Positions 1-8,059 of a stretch of 18,825 bases of DNA are shown here, piece by piece (position 1 is the first letter of the stretch; each line of letters opens with the position of its first letter). The notes beneath the pieces were generated by a model. It saw only the letters and a program-made list of their open reading frames with translations. It was not told where the DNA came from and did not search any database. The position numbers and the translations under genes were made by a program. Source of the DNA: CAYPXN01 sp964470915 (GTDB taxonomy: Bacteria; UBA10199; JADFYH01); NCBI GenBank assembly GCA_964470915.1, contig CAYYEM010000033.1, forward strand, positions 1 to 18,825, given 5' to 3'.

Positions 1-159
1 CATCATCATGATCATTTGATTTGTTTGAAGTGTGGTAAAATTATTGAGTTTCACGATGAAAAAATAGAAGAGCTTCAGGAAAAAGTTGCCCAAAAAAATC
101 ATTTTAAAATTGAAAGACACGTGCATGAGGTGTTCGGCTATTGTTCCAAGTGCAGGTAA
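1..159 (+). CDS. fur: Fur-family metalloregulator, C-terminal part (gene starts before the window)
   Basis: The reading frame is open from base 1 to the TAA at 157–159 and gives the last 52 residues. It starts inside a run of histidines (HHHDHLICLKCGKIIEF), the hallmark Fur dimerisation and metal-binding segment with its first CxxC pair. It ends with a second pair, CSKC, followed by one residue. Fur-family proteins are cytoplasmic, metal- or peroxide-sensing DNA-binding repressors. The N-terminal winged helix lies outside the window, so Fur cannot be separated from Zur or PerR here. The two CxxC pairs indicate the structural zinc site. tilS begins immediately downstream, so the two genes are probably co-transcribed. 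The family call is secure; the subtype is not. Confidence 0.87.
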   Translation, partial: HHHDHLICLKCGKIIEFHDEKIEELQEKVAQKNHFKIERHVHEVFGYCSKCR

Positions 160-168
160 GTGTGCTTC

Positions 169-1188
169 ATGTCTTTTTTCTTAAAATTCAAAAAACATCT
201 TTTAAAGCAGAAAAAAATTTTACCAGGAGATCGTTTGCTTGTGGGATTATCAGGCGGGCTCGACTCCACAGTGCTATTGCATTTATTGTTTAGTCTCAAA
301 GAAGAGCTGGGTCTTTTTCTATTAGGAGTGCATGTGAATTATCATTTGAGAGGGAAATCTTCTCAAAAAGATGAAGATTTTCTGCGCCAAATGTTGAGCA
401 AAATGAAGTTGCCTTTAGAAGTTCTTTCCAATCCGATTTTATCTAAAAGTTCAATTCAGGATCAGGCAAGACAAGTGAGGTATAAATATTTTGAAAAAAT
501 AGCTAAAAAATATCGCTGTCAAAAAATTATTTTAGCTCACCATGTCGAAGATCAAGTGGAAACTTTTTTAATGAGATTAATTCGTGGCGCAGGTTTGCAG
601 GGCTTGGCTTCTATGGAACAAGAGAGGTTGTTAGCAGCAGATTCAAAACTGAAAGTATTGCGACCCTTGTTATCTTTTTCTAAAGAAGACTTGAAAAGCT
701 ATGCTAAAGAGCAAAAGATTCAATGGCGTGAGGATTTGTCCAATCAAAAAACAGACTATCTAAGAAATTTTTTACGATTAAAGTTTTTAAAATCTTTAAA
801 AAAGAAGAACCCACAAGTGACTCAAAAAATATTTGAGACAATTGAGCTGATTCAGGATGAGAATGATTGGATAAAACAATATGCCCAAAAGCTTCTTCAA
901 GGAAACTTGCATGAAAGTGCAATGCGTTGGGAGCTTTCTTTGTCATGGCTTAAAAAACAGGAAAAACCGATCCGTAAAAGAATTTATATGGCTATTTTTA
1001 AAGAAAAAATTCCTACCTTGACTCCTACCCAAAAATATCTCAATTCTTTAGATGAAATGGTGATGGAGAATAAAACCCAAATGAAAATAAGCTTTTCAAA
1101 GGGTTACGGTGCTTGTATTCAAAAAGATCGTTTAGTGTTGTTAAGGTGGCGCCAGCAAAAGCTTCAAAAAAGGGGTTTTTTCAGTTGA
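169..1188 (+). CDS. tilS: tRNA(Ile)-lysidine synthase TilS
   Basis: Cytoplasmic N-type ATP pyrophosphatase that attaches lysine to C34 of the CAU-anticodon isoleucine tRNA, so that it reads AUA and is charged with Ile. Near residues 28–33 it carries the PP-loop SGGLDS. Near residue 125 it carries the family stretch AHHVEDQVETFLMRLIRG followed by LQGLASM, close to the classical TilS motif. The RNFLRLKFL segment near residue 200 is also typical. At 339 residues it is shorter than the E. coli enzyme, so the C-terminal substrate-binding region is reduced. I chose ATG 169. A GTG at 160, directly abutting the fur stop, would add three residues, and neither start has well-spaced Shine-Dalgarno bases. 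It is followed by ftsH after 68 bases. Confidence 0.93.
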   Translation: MSFFLKFKKHLLKQKKILPGDRLLVGLSGGLDSTVLLHLLFSLKEELGLFLLGVHVNYHLRGKSSQKDEDFLRQMLSKMKLPLEVLSNPILSKSSIQDQARQVRYKYFEKIAKKYRCQKIILAHHVEDQVETFLMRLIRGAGLQGLASMEQERLLAADSKLKVLRPLLSFSKEDLKSYAKEQKIQWREDLSNQKTDYLRNFLRLKFLKSLKKKNPQVTQKIFETIELIQDENDWIKQYAQKLLQGNLHESAMRWELSLSWLKKQEKPIRKRIYMAIFKEKIPTLTPTQKYLNSLDEMVMENKTQMKISFSKGYGACIQKDRLVLLRWRQQKLQKRGFFS

Positions 1189-1256
1189 TCGCTTAAAATT
1201 CTCTATGTTACATTTCTTAAGTAGTCCTAAATACTTATGAAAGGTTTAAGGTTCAC

Positions 1257-3179
1257 GTGAAACAGAGTCAAAAAACAATCGCCCTCTGGGCTTTTATCAT
1301 TTTTAGTTCGGTGCTGGCCCTCCATTTTTTGGGTACCCGACCTAATTTGCCTGAGAATGTTAGTTTTAGTGAGTTTATGGAAGCAGCTGCTAAAAACCAG
1401 GTGGAGCAGGTTTCTATTCAAGAAGACGAATACTCCGGTAAGTTTAAAGATAATTTCAAAAGTGGAGCCTATTTTCGAACTGTAGGTCCTGCTAATTCTG
1501 AAAAAACTTTAGAGCTTTTAGCAAAGTCTGACACCAAGCTAGATTATAAAAAGCAAAAAGAAAATCCTATCTGGTTGCAAATTCTAATTTCATGGATGCC
1601 CATGCTTTTGCTTCTTTTCTTTTTCTTTTTCTTCATGCGCCAAATTCAAATTGGTGGTGGCAAGGCTATGAGCTTTGGAAAAAGCAGGGCGCGTTTGTTG
1701 AATGAAAATCAAAAGAGAATTACTTTTGTGGATGTGGCAGGTTGTGATGAAGCCAAAAGTGATTTGGAAGAAATTATCGATTTTTTAAAAGATCCCAAAA
1801 AGTTCACTAAACTGGGTGGTCGTATTCCAAAAGGGGTTTTGTTGATGGGCCCTCCAGGCACTGGTAAAACCTTGCTAGCTCGAGCAGTCGCAGGAGAAGC
1901 AGGGGTTCCTTTCTTTTCGATTTCAGGATCTGATTTCGTTGAAATGTTTGTTGGAGTGGGTGCCAGTCGTGTAAGAGATTTGTTTGAACAAGGCAAGAAA
2001 CACGCTCCTTGTATCATTTTTATCGATGAAATAGATGCGGTCGGGCGTCATCGCGGTGCAGGTTTGGGGGGCGGTCATGATGAAAGAGAACAAACTCTAA
2101 ATCAATTGCTGGTTGAGATGGATGGTTTTGAATCCAATGAAGGTGTCATTTTAATCGCAGCCACGAATCGCCCGGATGTTTTAGATCCTGCTTTGTTGCG
2201 TCCTGGCAGATTTGACCGACGCGTCGTGGTATCACGTCCCGATCTAAAAGGCCGAGAAGCCATTTTAAAAATTCATACCCGTAAAGTGCCCTTATCTAAA
2301 GAAGTAGATTTGATGGTGTTGGCTCGTGGTACTCCAGGTTTTTGTGGAGCTGATCTAGAAAACTTGGTGAATGAAAGCGCGCTATTAGCAGCTCGTCAAA
2401 ATAAGAAGTTTGTTGAAATGGTCGATTTAGAAAATGCAAAAGATAAAGTGTTGATGGGTTCCGAAAGAAAAACTCTCATCATTAATGATGAAGAAAAGAA
2501 AAATACTGCTTATCATGAAGCGGGCCATACTTTAGTTGCCAAACTTATTCCAGGTACAGATCCTTTGCATAAAGTGACCATTATTCCTCGGGGAATGGCG
2601 TTGGGACTTACTCAGCAACTACCCGAAGGAGAAAAATTTACGCAAACAAAAACCCAGTCGGAAGACCATGTCGCAATTTTAATGGGTGGTCGGTGTGCTG
2701 AAGAGTTGATTTTTGATCATCAAACGACGGGTGCAGGCAATGATATTGAAAAAGCTACAGAGCTTGTCAGAAAAATGATTTGCGAGTGGGGGATGAGCGA
2801 AAAGTTAGGTCCTTTAACTTTTGGTAAAAAAGAAGAAATGGTGTTTTTAGGGAAGGAAATTTCTCAACACAAGGATTATAGTGAAGACACTGCTCGTGAA
2901 ATTGATGCGGAAGTGAAACGGATTATTATCAAAAATTATGAGCGTGCTAAGGAATTACTCACCCAAAACATAGATAAACTACATGCTCTTGCAGAATCTC
3001 TTTTGGATTATGAAACTTTAGATGCTGCACAAATTGATCTGATTGTGACTAAGGGTGAAAAGCTGCCACCTTTCAAAAAAGTAGTTACTTCTGTGACTGG
3101 TTCTTCTTCCAAAGATTCTGGCTCAAAGGATGTGTCGCTTCCTGGCACTGTGGTAAGCCCTCAAATTAGCAAAGCTTAA
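1257..3179 (+). CDS. ftsH: ATP-dependent zinc metalloprotease FtsH
   Basis: Membrane-anchored AAA+ protease that forms hexamers in the inner membrane and degrades misfolded membrane proteins and short-lived regulators. The order is TM1 (about 7–25), a short periplasmic region, TM2 (about 106–127, very Phe-rich), then the AAA module. This has Walker A GPPGTGKT (198–205), Walker B CIIFIDEID (252–260) and the second region of homology ending RPGRFDRR (315–322). The peptidase follows, with HEAGH (420–424) and a likely third zinc ligand, D496, in TGAGNDIEKA. The tail after about 610 is a Ser/Lys-rich linker. The start is GTG, preceded by AAGG at 1248–1251 with 5-base spacing. At 640 residues it has normal length. 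It heads the ftsH–folP–glmM block. A heat-shock sigma gene lies farther down the same run, which may link the two functionally. Confidence 0.98.
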   Translation: MKQSQKTIALWAFIIFSSVLALHFLGTRPNLPENVSFSEFMEAAAKNQVEQVSIQEDEYSGKFKDNFKSGAYFRTVGPANSEKTLELLAKSDTKLDYKKQKENPIWLQILISWMPMLLLLFFFFFFMRQIQIGGGKAMSFGKSRARLLNENQKRITFVDVAGCDEAKSDLEEIIDFLKDPKKFTKLGGRIPKGVLLMGPPGTGKTLLARAVAGEAGVPFFSISGSDFVEMFVGVGASRVRDLFEQGKKHAPCIIFIDEIDAVGRHRGAGLGGGHDEREQTLNQLLVEMDGFESNEGVILIAATNRPDVLDPALLRPGRFDRRVVVSRPDLKGREAILKIHTRKVPLSKEVDLMVLARGTPGFCGADLENLVNESALLAARQNKKFVEMVDLENAKDKVLMGSERKTLIINDEEKKNTAYHEAGHTLVAKLIPGTDPLHKVTIIPRGMALGLTQQLPEGEKFTQTKTQSEDHVAILMGGRCAEELIFDHQTTGAGNDIEKATELVRKMICEWGMSEKLGPLTFGKKEEMVFLGKEISQHKDYSEDTAREIDAEVKRIIIKNYERAKELLTQNIDKLHALAESLLDYETLDAAQIDLIVTKGEKLPPFKKVVTSVTGSSSKDSGSKDVSLPGTVVSPQISKA

Positions 3180-3192
3180 GGTTGTTAGAAGT

Positions 3193-4017
3193 ATGCATTC
3201 ATTAGCTTCGCTTTTTCAAAAAGCTCCGGCAGTGATGGGTATTCTAAATCTTACTCCGGATTCTTTTTCAGATGGCGGTAAGTATTTAGATTCATCTTTC
3301 GCTCTTGAGCATGTTTTGAAAATGCAAGAAGAGGGGATGGATTGTTTGGATGTGGGTGCAGAATCAACGCGTCCAGGTGCTGAAGAAGTGAGCGAAGCAG
3401 AACAGTTGAAGCGTTTAGAGAATTTTTTTGAGAAAATTCTCCCTTGTATGCGAGTGCCTGTGTCAATCGATACTCGAAATCCAAGAGTTGCTAAAGAGGC
3501 ATTTGGGGCGGGAGTTTCAATTATAAATGATGTGAGTGCTTTATCTTATGATGAAGCAGGAATGCTACAGTTGCTTCAAGAGAGTGATGTGGCTTATGTT
3601 TTGATGCATAGTAGGGGAAATCCCCAAACGATGAAGCAGTTTACGCATTATGAAAATATTTTCGAGGATCTTCATACTTTTTTTGAAATGAAACTTGCTT
3701 TGCTAGATGAACATCAAGTGAAACGGGAAAGGATTATACTGGATCCTGGAATTGGTTTTGCGAAGGAAGCATCACAAAGTCTCGAGATTTTATCGAATTT
3801 CAAATGGATGAAAAAATTTGGGTGTCCGATACTGATGGGAGTGTCTCGAAAATCTTTTTTGAAAGATTTTTTTGGATCAGAAAATAGAAGTGTAGGAACA
3901 GAATTGTCGCACTGGATTGCTCTCGAAAATGGAGCACAAATTTTAAGAGTTCATGATGTGAAGTCGGCAAAGCAAACAATCAATTTTTTTAAACAGGTGA
4001 ATCATTATGGTACGTAA
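3193..4017 (+). CDS. folP: Dihydropteroate synthase
   Basis: Condenses 6-hydroxymethyl-7,8-dihydropterin pyrophosphate with p-aminobenzoate to form dihydropteroate in folate synthesis; it is the sulfonamide target. The TIM-barrel signatures are all present: MGILNLTPDSFSDGG (15–29), AESTRPGAEE (56–65), SIDTR (91–95), IINDVSA (110–116), DPGIGFAK (184–191) and GVSRKSFL (216–223). The 274 residues match the family length. The ATG follows the ftsH stop by 13 bases, with AAGG at the ftsH end. The 3' end overlaps the glmM start by 11 bases, implying translational coupling. In many related gene blocks cdaA and a YbbR-domain gene stand between folP and glmM; here nothing does. Confidence 0.97.
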   Translation: MHSLASLFQKAPAVMGILNLTPDSFSDGGKYLDSSFALEHVLKMQEEGMDCLDVGAESTRPGAEEVSEAEQLKRLENFFEKILPCMRVPVSIDTRNPRVAKEAFGAGVSIINDVSALSYDEAGMLQLLQESDVAYVLMHSRGNPQTMKQFTHYENIFEDLHTFFEMKLALLDEHQVKRERIILDPGIGFAKEASQSLEILSNFKWMKKFGCPILMGVSRKSFLKDFFGSENRSVGTELSHWIALENGAQILRVHDVKSAKQTINFFKQVNHYGT

Positions 4018-5365
4018 ACTGTTTGGAACCGATGGAGTCCGAGGAACAGCAAATCTATGGCCTATGACCAGTGAAGTTGCTCTAAAGTTGGGTAGAGGTC
4101 TCGCACTATTATTTAAAAATCATAAAAACAGCAAAGTGGTGATTGGCAAAGATACTCGTCGCTCTGGCTATATGCTAGAAAATGCACTTTCGAGCGGAGT
4201 TTGTTCTGCGGGGGCAGAAGCGATTTTGTTAGGTCCTTTGCCCACTCCTGCGATTGCTTTTATTACTACTGCGATGCGTGCTGATGCAGGAGCTGTCATT
4301 TCGGCTTCTCATAATCCTTTCCAAGATAATGGAATTAAATTCTTTGATCATACGGGTTTTAAATTGCCAGATGAAGAAGAAATGAAGTTAGAAAAGTTTA
4401 TTGAAGATGGATCTTTTGAAAAAAATCCTCCCATTTGTGATCAAGTAGGAAAAGCGCATCGAGTGGAAGATGCGCCGGGTCGATATATTGAGCATCTTAA
4501 AAGCACATTTCCTAAATCCTTAAAACTCGATGGTTTAAAGCTTGTGATCGATTGTGCCCATGGAGCGGCTTATAAGGTGAGTCCAGTTGTGTTTGAAGAG
4601 TTGGGGGCTCAAGTGACTAAATTGGGAGTGCATCCAAATGGTTTGAATATTAACGATCAATGTGGCGCGCTTTATCCTCAAATGATGTGTGATAAAGTAA
4701 AAGAGACCGGAGCAGATATTGGGATTGCTTTAGATGGAGATGCCGATCGTGTAGTACTTTGTGACGAAAAAGGTGAAAAAATTGATGGTGATATCATCAT
4801 GGCAATTGCTGCATGCGAAATGAAAAAAATGGGTCAGCTGAAAGAGAATACAGTGGTCGGTACTGTGATGAGTAATTTTGGCTTGGAAAGGTTTTTTCAG
4901 GAAGAAGGAATTCGTTTTATTCGTACAGCAGTCGGAGACCGTTATGTGATGGAAGTCATGCGCGACAAAGGTTTTAACCTCGGCGGTGAACAGTCAGGGC
5001 ATATTATTTTTTCAGATTATGCCACGACAGGTGATGGTACGCTAGCTGCTTTGCAAATTCTTGCCATTATGAAAAAGACAGGACAGCCACTTTCAAAATT
5101 AAAAACTTTAATGAGTAGTATCCCTCAAATGTTGGTGAATGTTCGTGTGAAAGAAAGAAAAGATTTGAAAACTTTTCCTGACTTGCAGAAAAAAATGGCC
5201 CAAGCCGAAAATCGTTTAAAAGGGCAGGGAAGAGTTCTGCTTCGGTATTCGGGCACTGAAGCGCTGGTAAGAATTATGGCGGAAGGGGAAAATGAAAAGC
5301 TGGTTCAGGAAATTGTAGCAGAGTTAAAAGAAGAAGTGATCAAGTCGCTCGGAGCTGCTGCATGA
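4007..5365 (+). CDS. glmM: Phosphoglucosamine mutase
   Basis: Interconverts glucosamine-6-phosphate and glucosamine-1-phosphate, the step before UDP-GlcNAc for peptidoglycan and lipopolysaccharide. The N-terminal FGTDGVRG is the GlmM hallmark. The catalytic phosphoserine loop is ISASHNP (98–104), with S101 as the expected phosphoserine. The Mg2+-binding loop is DGDADR (243–248), the sugar-specificity loop is GEQSGH (327–332), and a phosphate-binding RYSGTE lies near the C terminus. The 452 residues match the usual length. It starts inside folP (11-base overlap) and its stop overlaps the pdxJ start as ATGA, so it belongs to a coupled operon. Confidence 0.98.
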   Translation: MVRKLFGTDGVRGTANLWPMTSEVALKLGRGLALLFKNHKNSKVVIGKDTRRSGYMLENALSSGVCSAGAEAILLGPLPTPAIAFITTAMRADAGAVISASHNPFQDNGIKFFDHTGFKLPDEEEMKLEKFIEDGSFEKNPPICDQVGKAHRVEDAPGRYIEHLKSTFPKSLKLDGLKLVIDCAHGAAYKVSPVVFEELGAQVTKLGVHPNGLNINDQCGALYPQMMCDKVKETGADIGIALDGDADRVVLCDEKGEKIDGDIIMAIAACEMKKMGQLKENTVVGTVMSNFGLERFFQEEGIRFIRTAVGDRYVMEVMRDKGFNLGGEQSGHIIFSDYATTGDGTLAALQILAIMKKTGQPLSKLKTLMSSIPQMLVNVRVKERKDLKTFPDLQKKMAQAENRLKGQGRVLLRYSGTEALVRIMAEGENEKLVQEIVAELKEEVIKSLGAAA

Positions 5366-6099
5366 GTGAAAAAAAACAGTCAGCTCGCTTGGGGGTAAAC
5401 ATCGATCATGTGGCTACTTTAAGGCAGGCACGAGGTACTTCTTATCCCGATGTGATTTTAGCTGCCCATATTGCTGAACTAGCGGGCGCAGATCAAATTA
5501 CCTGCCATCTTCGAGAAGATCGTCGACATATCCAAGATGAAGATTTATCGCGTTTGAGACAAAGGGTGAAGACAAAACTAAATCTGGAAATGGCGGCCAC
5601 TCCCGAAATGCTTCAAATTGCTATCCGAACAAAACCGGATATCGTGACTTTGGTTCCCGAAAAAAGAGAAGAATTAACAACTGAAGGCGGGCTTGATTTG
5701 TTTGCGGAGAAAAGTTTTTTACAGGAATGTATTTCAGAATTCAAAAAACAAGATATGCGAGCGAGTTTATTTATTAACCCTGATTTGGAAGATGTAGAGA
5801 AGTCCGTCGAGTTGGGAGTTTATGCCATCGAGCTTCATACGGGGCAATATGCAGAAGTGACTGGGCAAGCAGAAATTGAAAAGGAATTAGAGAGAATTCG
5901 AAGAGCCGCTCATTTAGGTGATAAGCTTCAATTGAAAGTATTCGCCGGACATGGTTTGCATTATGAAAATGTAGCTGACTTGGTGAAAATTCCAGAAATT
6001 CAAGAATACAACATTGGTCATTCGATCATCGCCCGTTCTGTGTTTGTGGGTTTGGATCAAGCGGTGAAGGAAATGAAAGATTTGTTAATTAGTTCATGA
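5362..6099 (+). CDS. pdxJ: Pyridoxine 5'-phosphate synthase
   Basis: Closes the pyridine ring of vitamin B6 from 1-deoxy-D-xylulose-5-phosphate and 3-amino-2-oxopropyl phosphate, the last committed step of the DXP-dependent PLP pathway. The hallmark N terminus is GVNIDHVATLRQARGT (11–26). Expected catalytic residues are H49 in CHLREDRRHI, E76 in LNLEMA and H197 in FAGHGL. These match E. coli His45, Glu72 and His193 at a constant offset of four, as I recall those positions. VPEKREELTTEGGLD (98–112) is also typical. The 245 residues are normal length. It overlaps glmM and nnr by four bases each (ATGA at both ends). An acpS gene often follows pdxJ in related blocks and is missing here. Confidence 0.98.
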   Translation: MSEKKQSARLGVNIDHVATLRQARGTSYPDVILAAHIAELAGADQITCHLREDRRHIQDEDLSRLRQRVKTKLNLEMAATPEMLQIAIRTKPDIVTLVPEKREELTTEGGLDLFAEKSFLQECISEFKKQDMRASLFINPDLEDVEKSVELGVYAIELHTGQYAEVTGQAEIEKELERIRRAAHLGDKLQLKVFAGHGLHYENVADLVKIPEIQEYNIGHSIIARSVFVGLDQAVKEMKDLLISS

Positions 6100-7646
6100 A
6101 ACTCATTAGCCGTCAGGAAATGCAATGGATTGATCACACTGCCATACATCAATATGGTATTCCTTCACTTGTGTTGATGGAGAATGCAGGGCGAGCAGTG
6201 AGCGACTATATTATCCGAGAATTGAATCCTTCAAAAAATAGGTTGATCTCTCTTGTGTGTGGCAAAGGCAATAATGGTGGAGATGGTCTCGTGATTGCGA
6301 GGCATCTGCAAGAAAATGGATTCAAAGTTCGGGTTTATTTATTGTTTTCTAATGAAGAATATCAAGGTGATCCTCAGTTTAATTTAGATCGATTCGAGGG
6401 CGAAGTTTTTGAAGTGACTCATGCTCGTGCTTTAAGAAAAATAAAGGAAGATCTTAAATCTTCTGATTTAGTGGTCGATGCCATTTTTGGAACAGGTTTA
6501 GATCGGCCTATTCAAGGCTTTTTGGCAGAAGTCATTCGACAAATCAACTCATTGAAGAAAACTGTTTTAGCAGTGGATATTCCTTCGGGGCTTTGTGCCA
6601 ATACAGGTTCTTCTTTAGGTGTTTGTATACGAGCCACTTATACTTGTACTTTTCATCTTCCCAAGATTGGTTTGGTGCTGGGTCCTGATATTGAAAATGT
6701 TGGAGCTTTGCAGGTTTTTCCCATAGGTATTCCAAAACTATTAAAAGAGAAAATCAAAAGAAGAGTTTTTTTGATTACACCTGAATTGTTTTCGACTTAT
6801 TTTCATCCACGCGAAAAAGATACTCATAAAAACAAATATGGACATGTATTAACTGTCGCAGGTTCAAAGAGAAAGATCGGAGCTGCCTTGTTGACAGCTC
6901 GTGCTGCATTAAGGGCGGGGGCAGGTTTGTCGACTTTAGCTTTACCGGAATGTGCTTACGAAAAAATTAATCCAAAATACGCTGAGATTATGTTTGAACC
7001 TCTCCCCTTTGAAGGGGATTGTTTTTCTGGAGAGGACTGGAATTACATTGCAGAAATTGCCAAAAATAAAAAAGTAATTGCTTGTGGTCCAGGTATGGGA
7101 GTGAGCCATTCTTGCCAAAAACTCGTTCGAGAGATGATTTCAAACTCACGTCTACCGCTTGTGTTAGATGCAGATGCTCTCAATAATTTGGCGGCTCAAA
7201 GAAATATTTTAAAAAAACGTAAAGCACCTCTTGTGCTCACACCACATCCGGGTGAGATGCAAAGGCTGACCGGGCTGAGTAAAAACAAACTCCTTTCTCA
7301 CCGATTAACGATTTTGCGTAAATTCAGTCAGCACTATGAGGTTTACACTTTGTTAAAGGGACACCGAAGTTTGATCGCAACGCCTTCGGGTGATATTTTT
7401 GTGAATTCGACAGGAAATCCTGGAATGGCAACAGCTGGCACGGGTGATGTTTTGACAGGTATTATTGCAGGTTTTGTGGCGCAAGGAATTCCCTTTGAAA
7501 AAGCCATTTTGGCAGCTATTTGGGTACATGGAAAAGCGGGAGATAAAGTGGCTACCCAACAAGGGGAAGCAGGAATGCTCGCTTGGGATATCGCTGAAAA
7601 GGTTCCTGAGGTGATGAGAGATTTAATATGCAAAGCCGATCAATAA
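6096..7646 (+). CDS. nnr: Bifunctional NAD(P)HX epimerase / ADP-dependent NAD(P)HX dehydratase
   Basis: Repairs hydrated NADH and NADPH. The N-terminal YjeF_N half (about 1–215) epimerises R/S-NAD(P)HX, and the C-terminal ribokinase-like half (about 230–510) dehydrates the S form. Visible motifs are LMENAGRAV (27–35), the Rossmann-like GKGNNGGDGLVIARHL (56–71), and AIFGTGLDRP and AVDIPSG in the first half. The second half has GHVLTVAGS, PLVLDADALN, LTPHPGEMQRL and the kinase-fold signature NSTGNPGMATAGTGD (437–451), ending in the expected catalytic D451. The 516 residues match fused Nnr proteins. The gene overlaps pdxJ by 4 bases and tsaE by 19 bases. Confidence 0.96.
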   Translation: MKLISRQEMQWIDHTAIHQYGIPSLVLMENAGRAVSDYIIRELNPSKNRLISLVCGKGNNGGDGLVIARHLQENGFKVRVYLLFSNEEYQGDPQFNLDRFEGEVFEVTHARALRKIKEDLKSSDLVVDAIFGTGLDRPIQGFLAEVIRQINSLKKTVLAVDIPSGLCANTGSSLGVCIRATYTCTFHLPKIGLVLGPDIENVGALQVFPIGIPKLLKEKIKRRVFLITPELFSTYFHPREKDTHKNKYGHVLTVAGSKRKIGAALLTARAALRAGAGLSTLALPECAYEKINPKYAEIMFEPLPFEGDCFSGEDWNYIAEIAKNKKVIACGPGMGVSHSCQKLVREMISNSRLPLVLDADALNNLAAQRNILKKRKAPLVLTPHPGEMQRLTGLSKNKLLSHRLTILRKFSQHYEVYTLLKGHRSLIATPSGDIFVNSTGNPGMATAGTGDVLTGIIAGFVAQGIPFEKAILAAIWVHGKAGDKVATQQGEAGMLAWDIAEKVPEVMRDLICKADQ

Positions 7647-8059
7647 CTACAAACTCTGAAGAAGAAACTCACCACTTTGCTTGTAAGTTTTCAAAAGAGA
7701 TTCAAGCAGGAGATGTTTTGCTGCTTCAAGGAGATTTGGGAGCAGGGAAAACAACTTTTATACAAGGTTTAGCAAAAGGTTTAAAAGTTCCAGAAAGTGT
7801 AATGACCCATTCTCCCACCTTTACTTTGATCAATGAATATCCTGGTAAAATTAATTTGGTGCATATCGATTTGTATCGCATAGAGCATTTCCAGCAATTA
7901 TATGAATTAGGATTAGAAGAGTATTTGGATGGTCAAAGAATTTTAGCGGTAGAGTGGGCAGAAAAAGCCACTTCGTTTTGGCCTAAAAATTCTATTCGTG
8001 TGAGCTTCAAAAGCTTGGGTTTTCATTCAAGACAGATCATGATAGAAAGGCCGGCATGA
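7628..8059 (+). CDS. tsaE: tRNA threonylcarbamoyladenosine biosynthesis ATPase TsaE
   Basis: P-loop ATPase that works with TsaB and TsaD in forming N6-threonylcarbamoyladenosine at A37 of ANN-decoding tRNAs. The Walker A is GDLGAGKT (35–42). Further TsaE signatures are SPTF (62–65, after MTH), HIDLYRIE (79–86) and VEWAEKA (108–114). The 143 residues are normal. It starts 19 bases inside nnr and overlaps the downstream sigma factor start by 4 bases. The nnr–tsaE adjacency is widespread and supports the assignment. TsaB and TsaD are not in this window. Confidence 0.96.
   Translation: MQSRSITTNSEEETHHFACKFSKEIQAGDVLLLQGDLGAGKTTFIQGLAKGLKVPESVMTHSPTFTLINEYPGKINLVHIDLYRIEHFQQLYELGLEEYLDGQRILAVEWAEKATSFWPKNSIRVSFKSLGFHSRQIMIERPA

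Noticed and set aside
1164..1185. A6–GGGG–T6 near the tilS end as an intrinsic terminator
   Set aside because: The stem would be six A:T pairs only, inside the coding region, and the next gene continues in the same direction with a short gap.
1237..1260. Seven-codon open frame (MKGLRFT) whose stop overlaps the ftsH GTG
   Set aside because: It has no Shine-Dalgarno of its own, and the ftsH Shine-Dalgarno lies inside it. A short ATG frame in AT-rich DNA is expected by chance.
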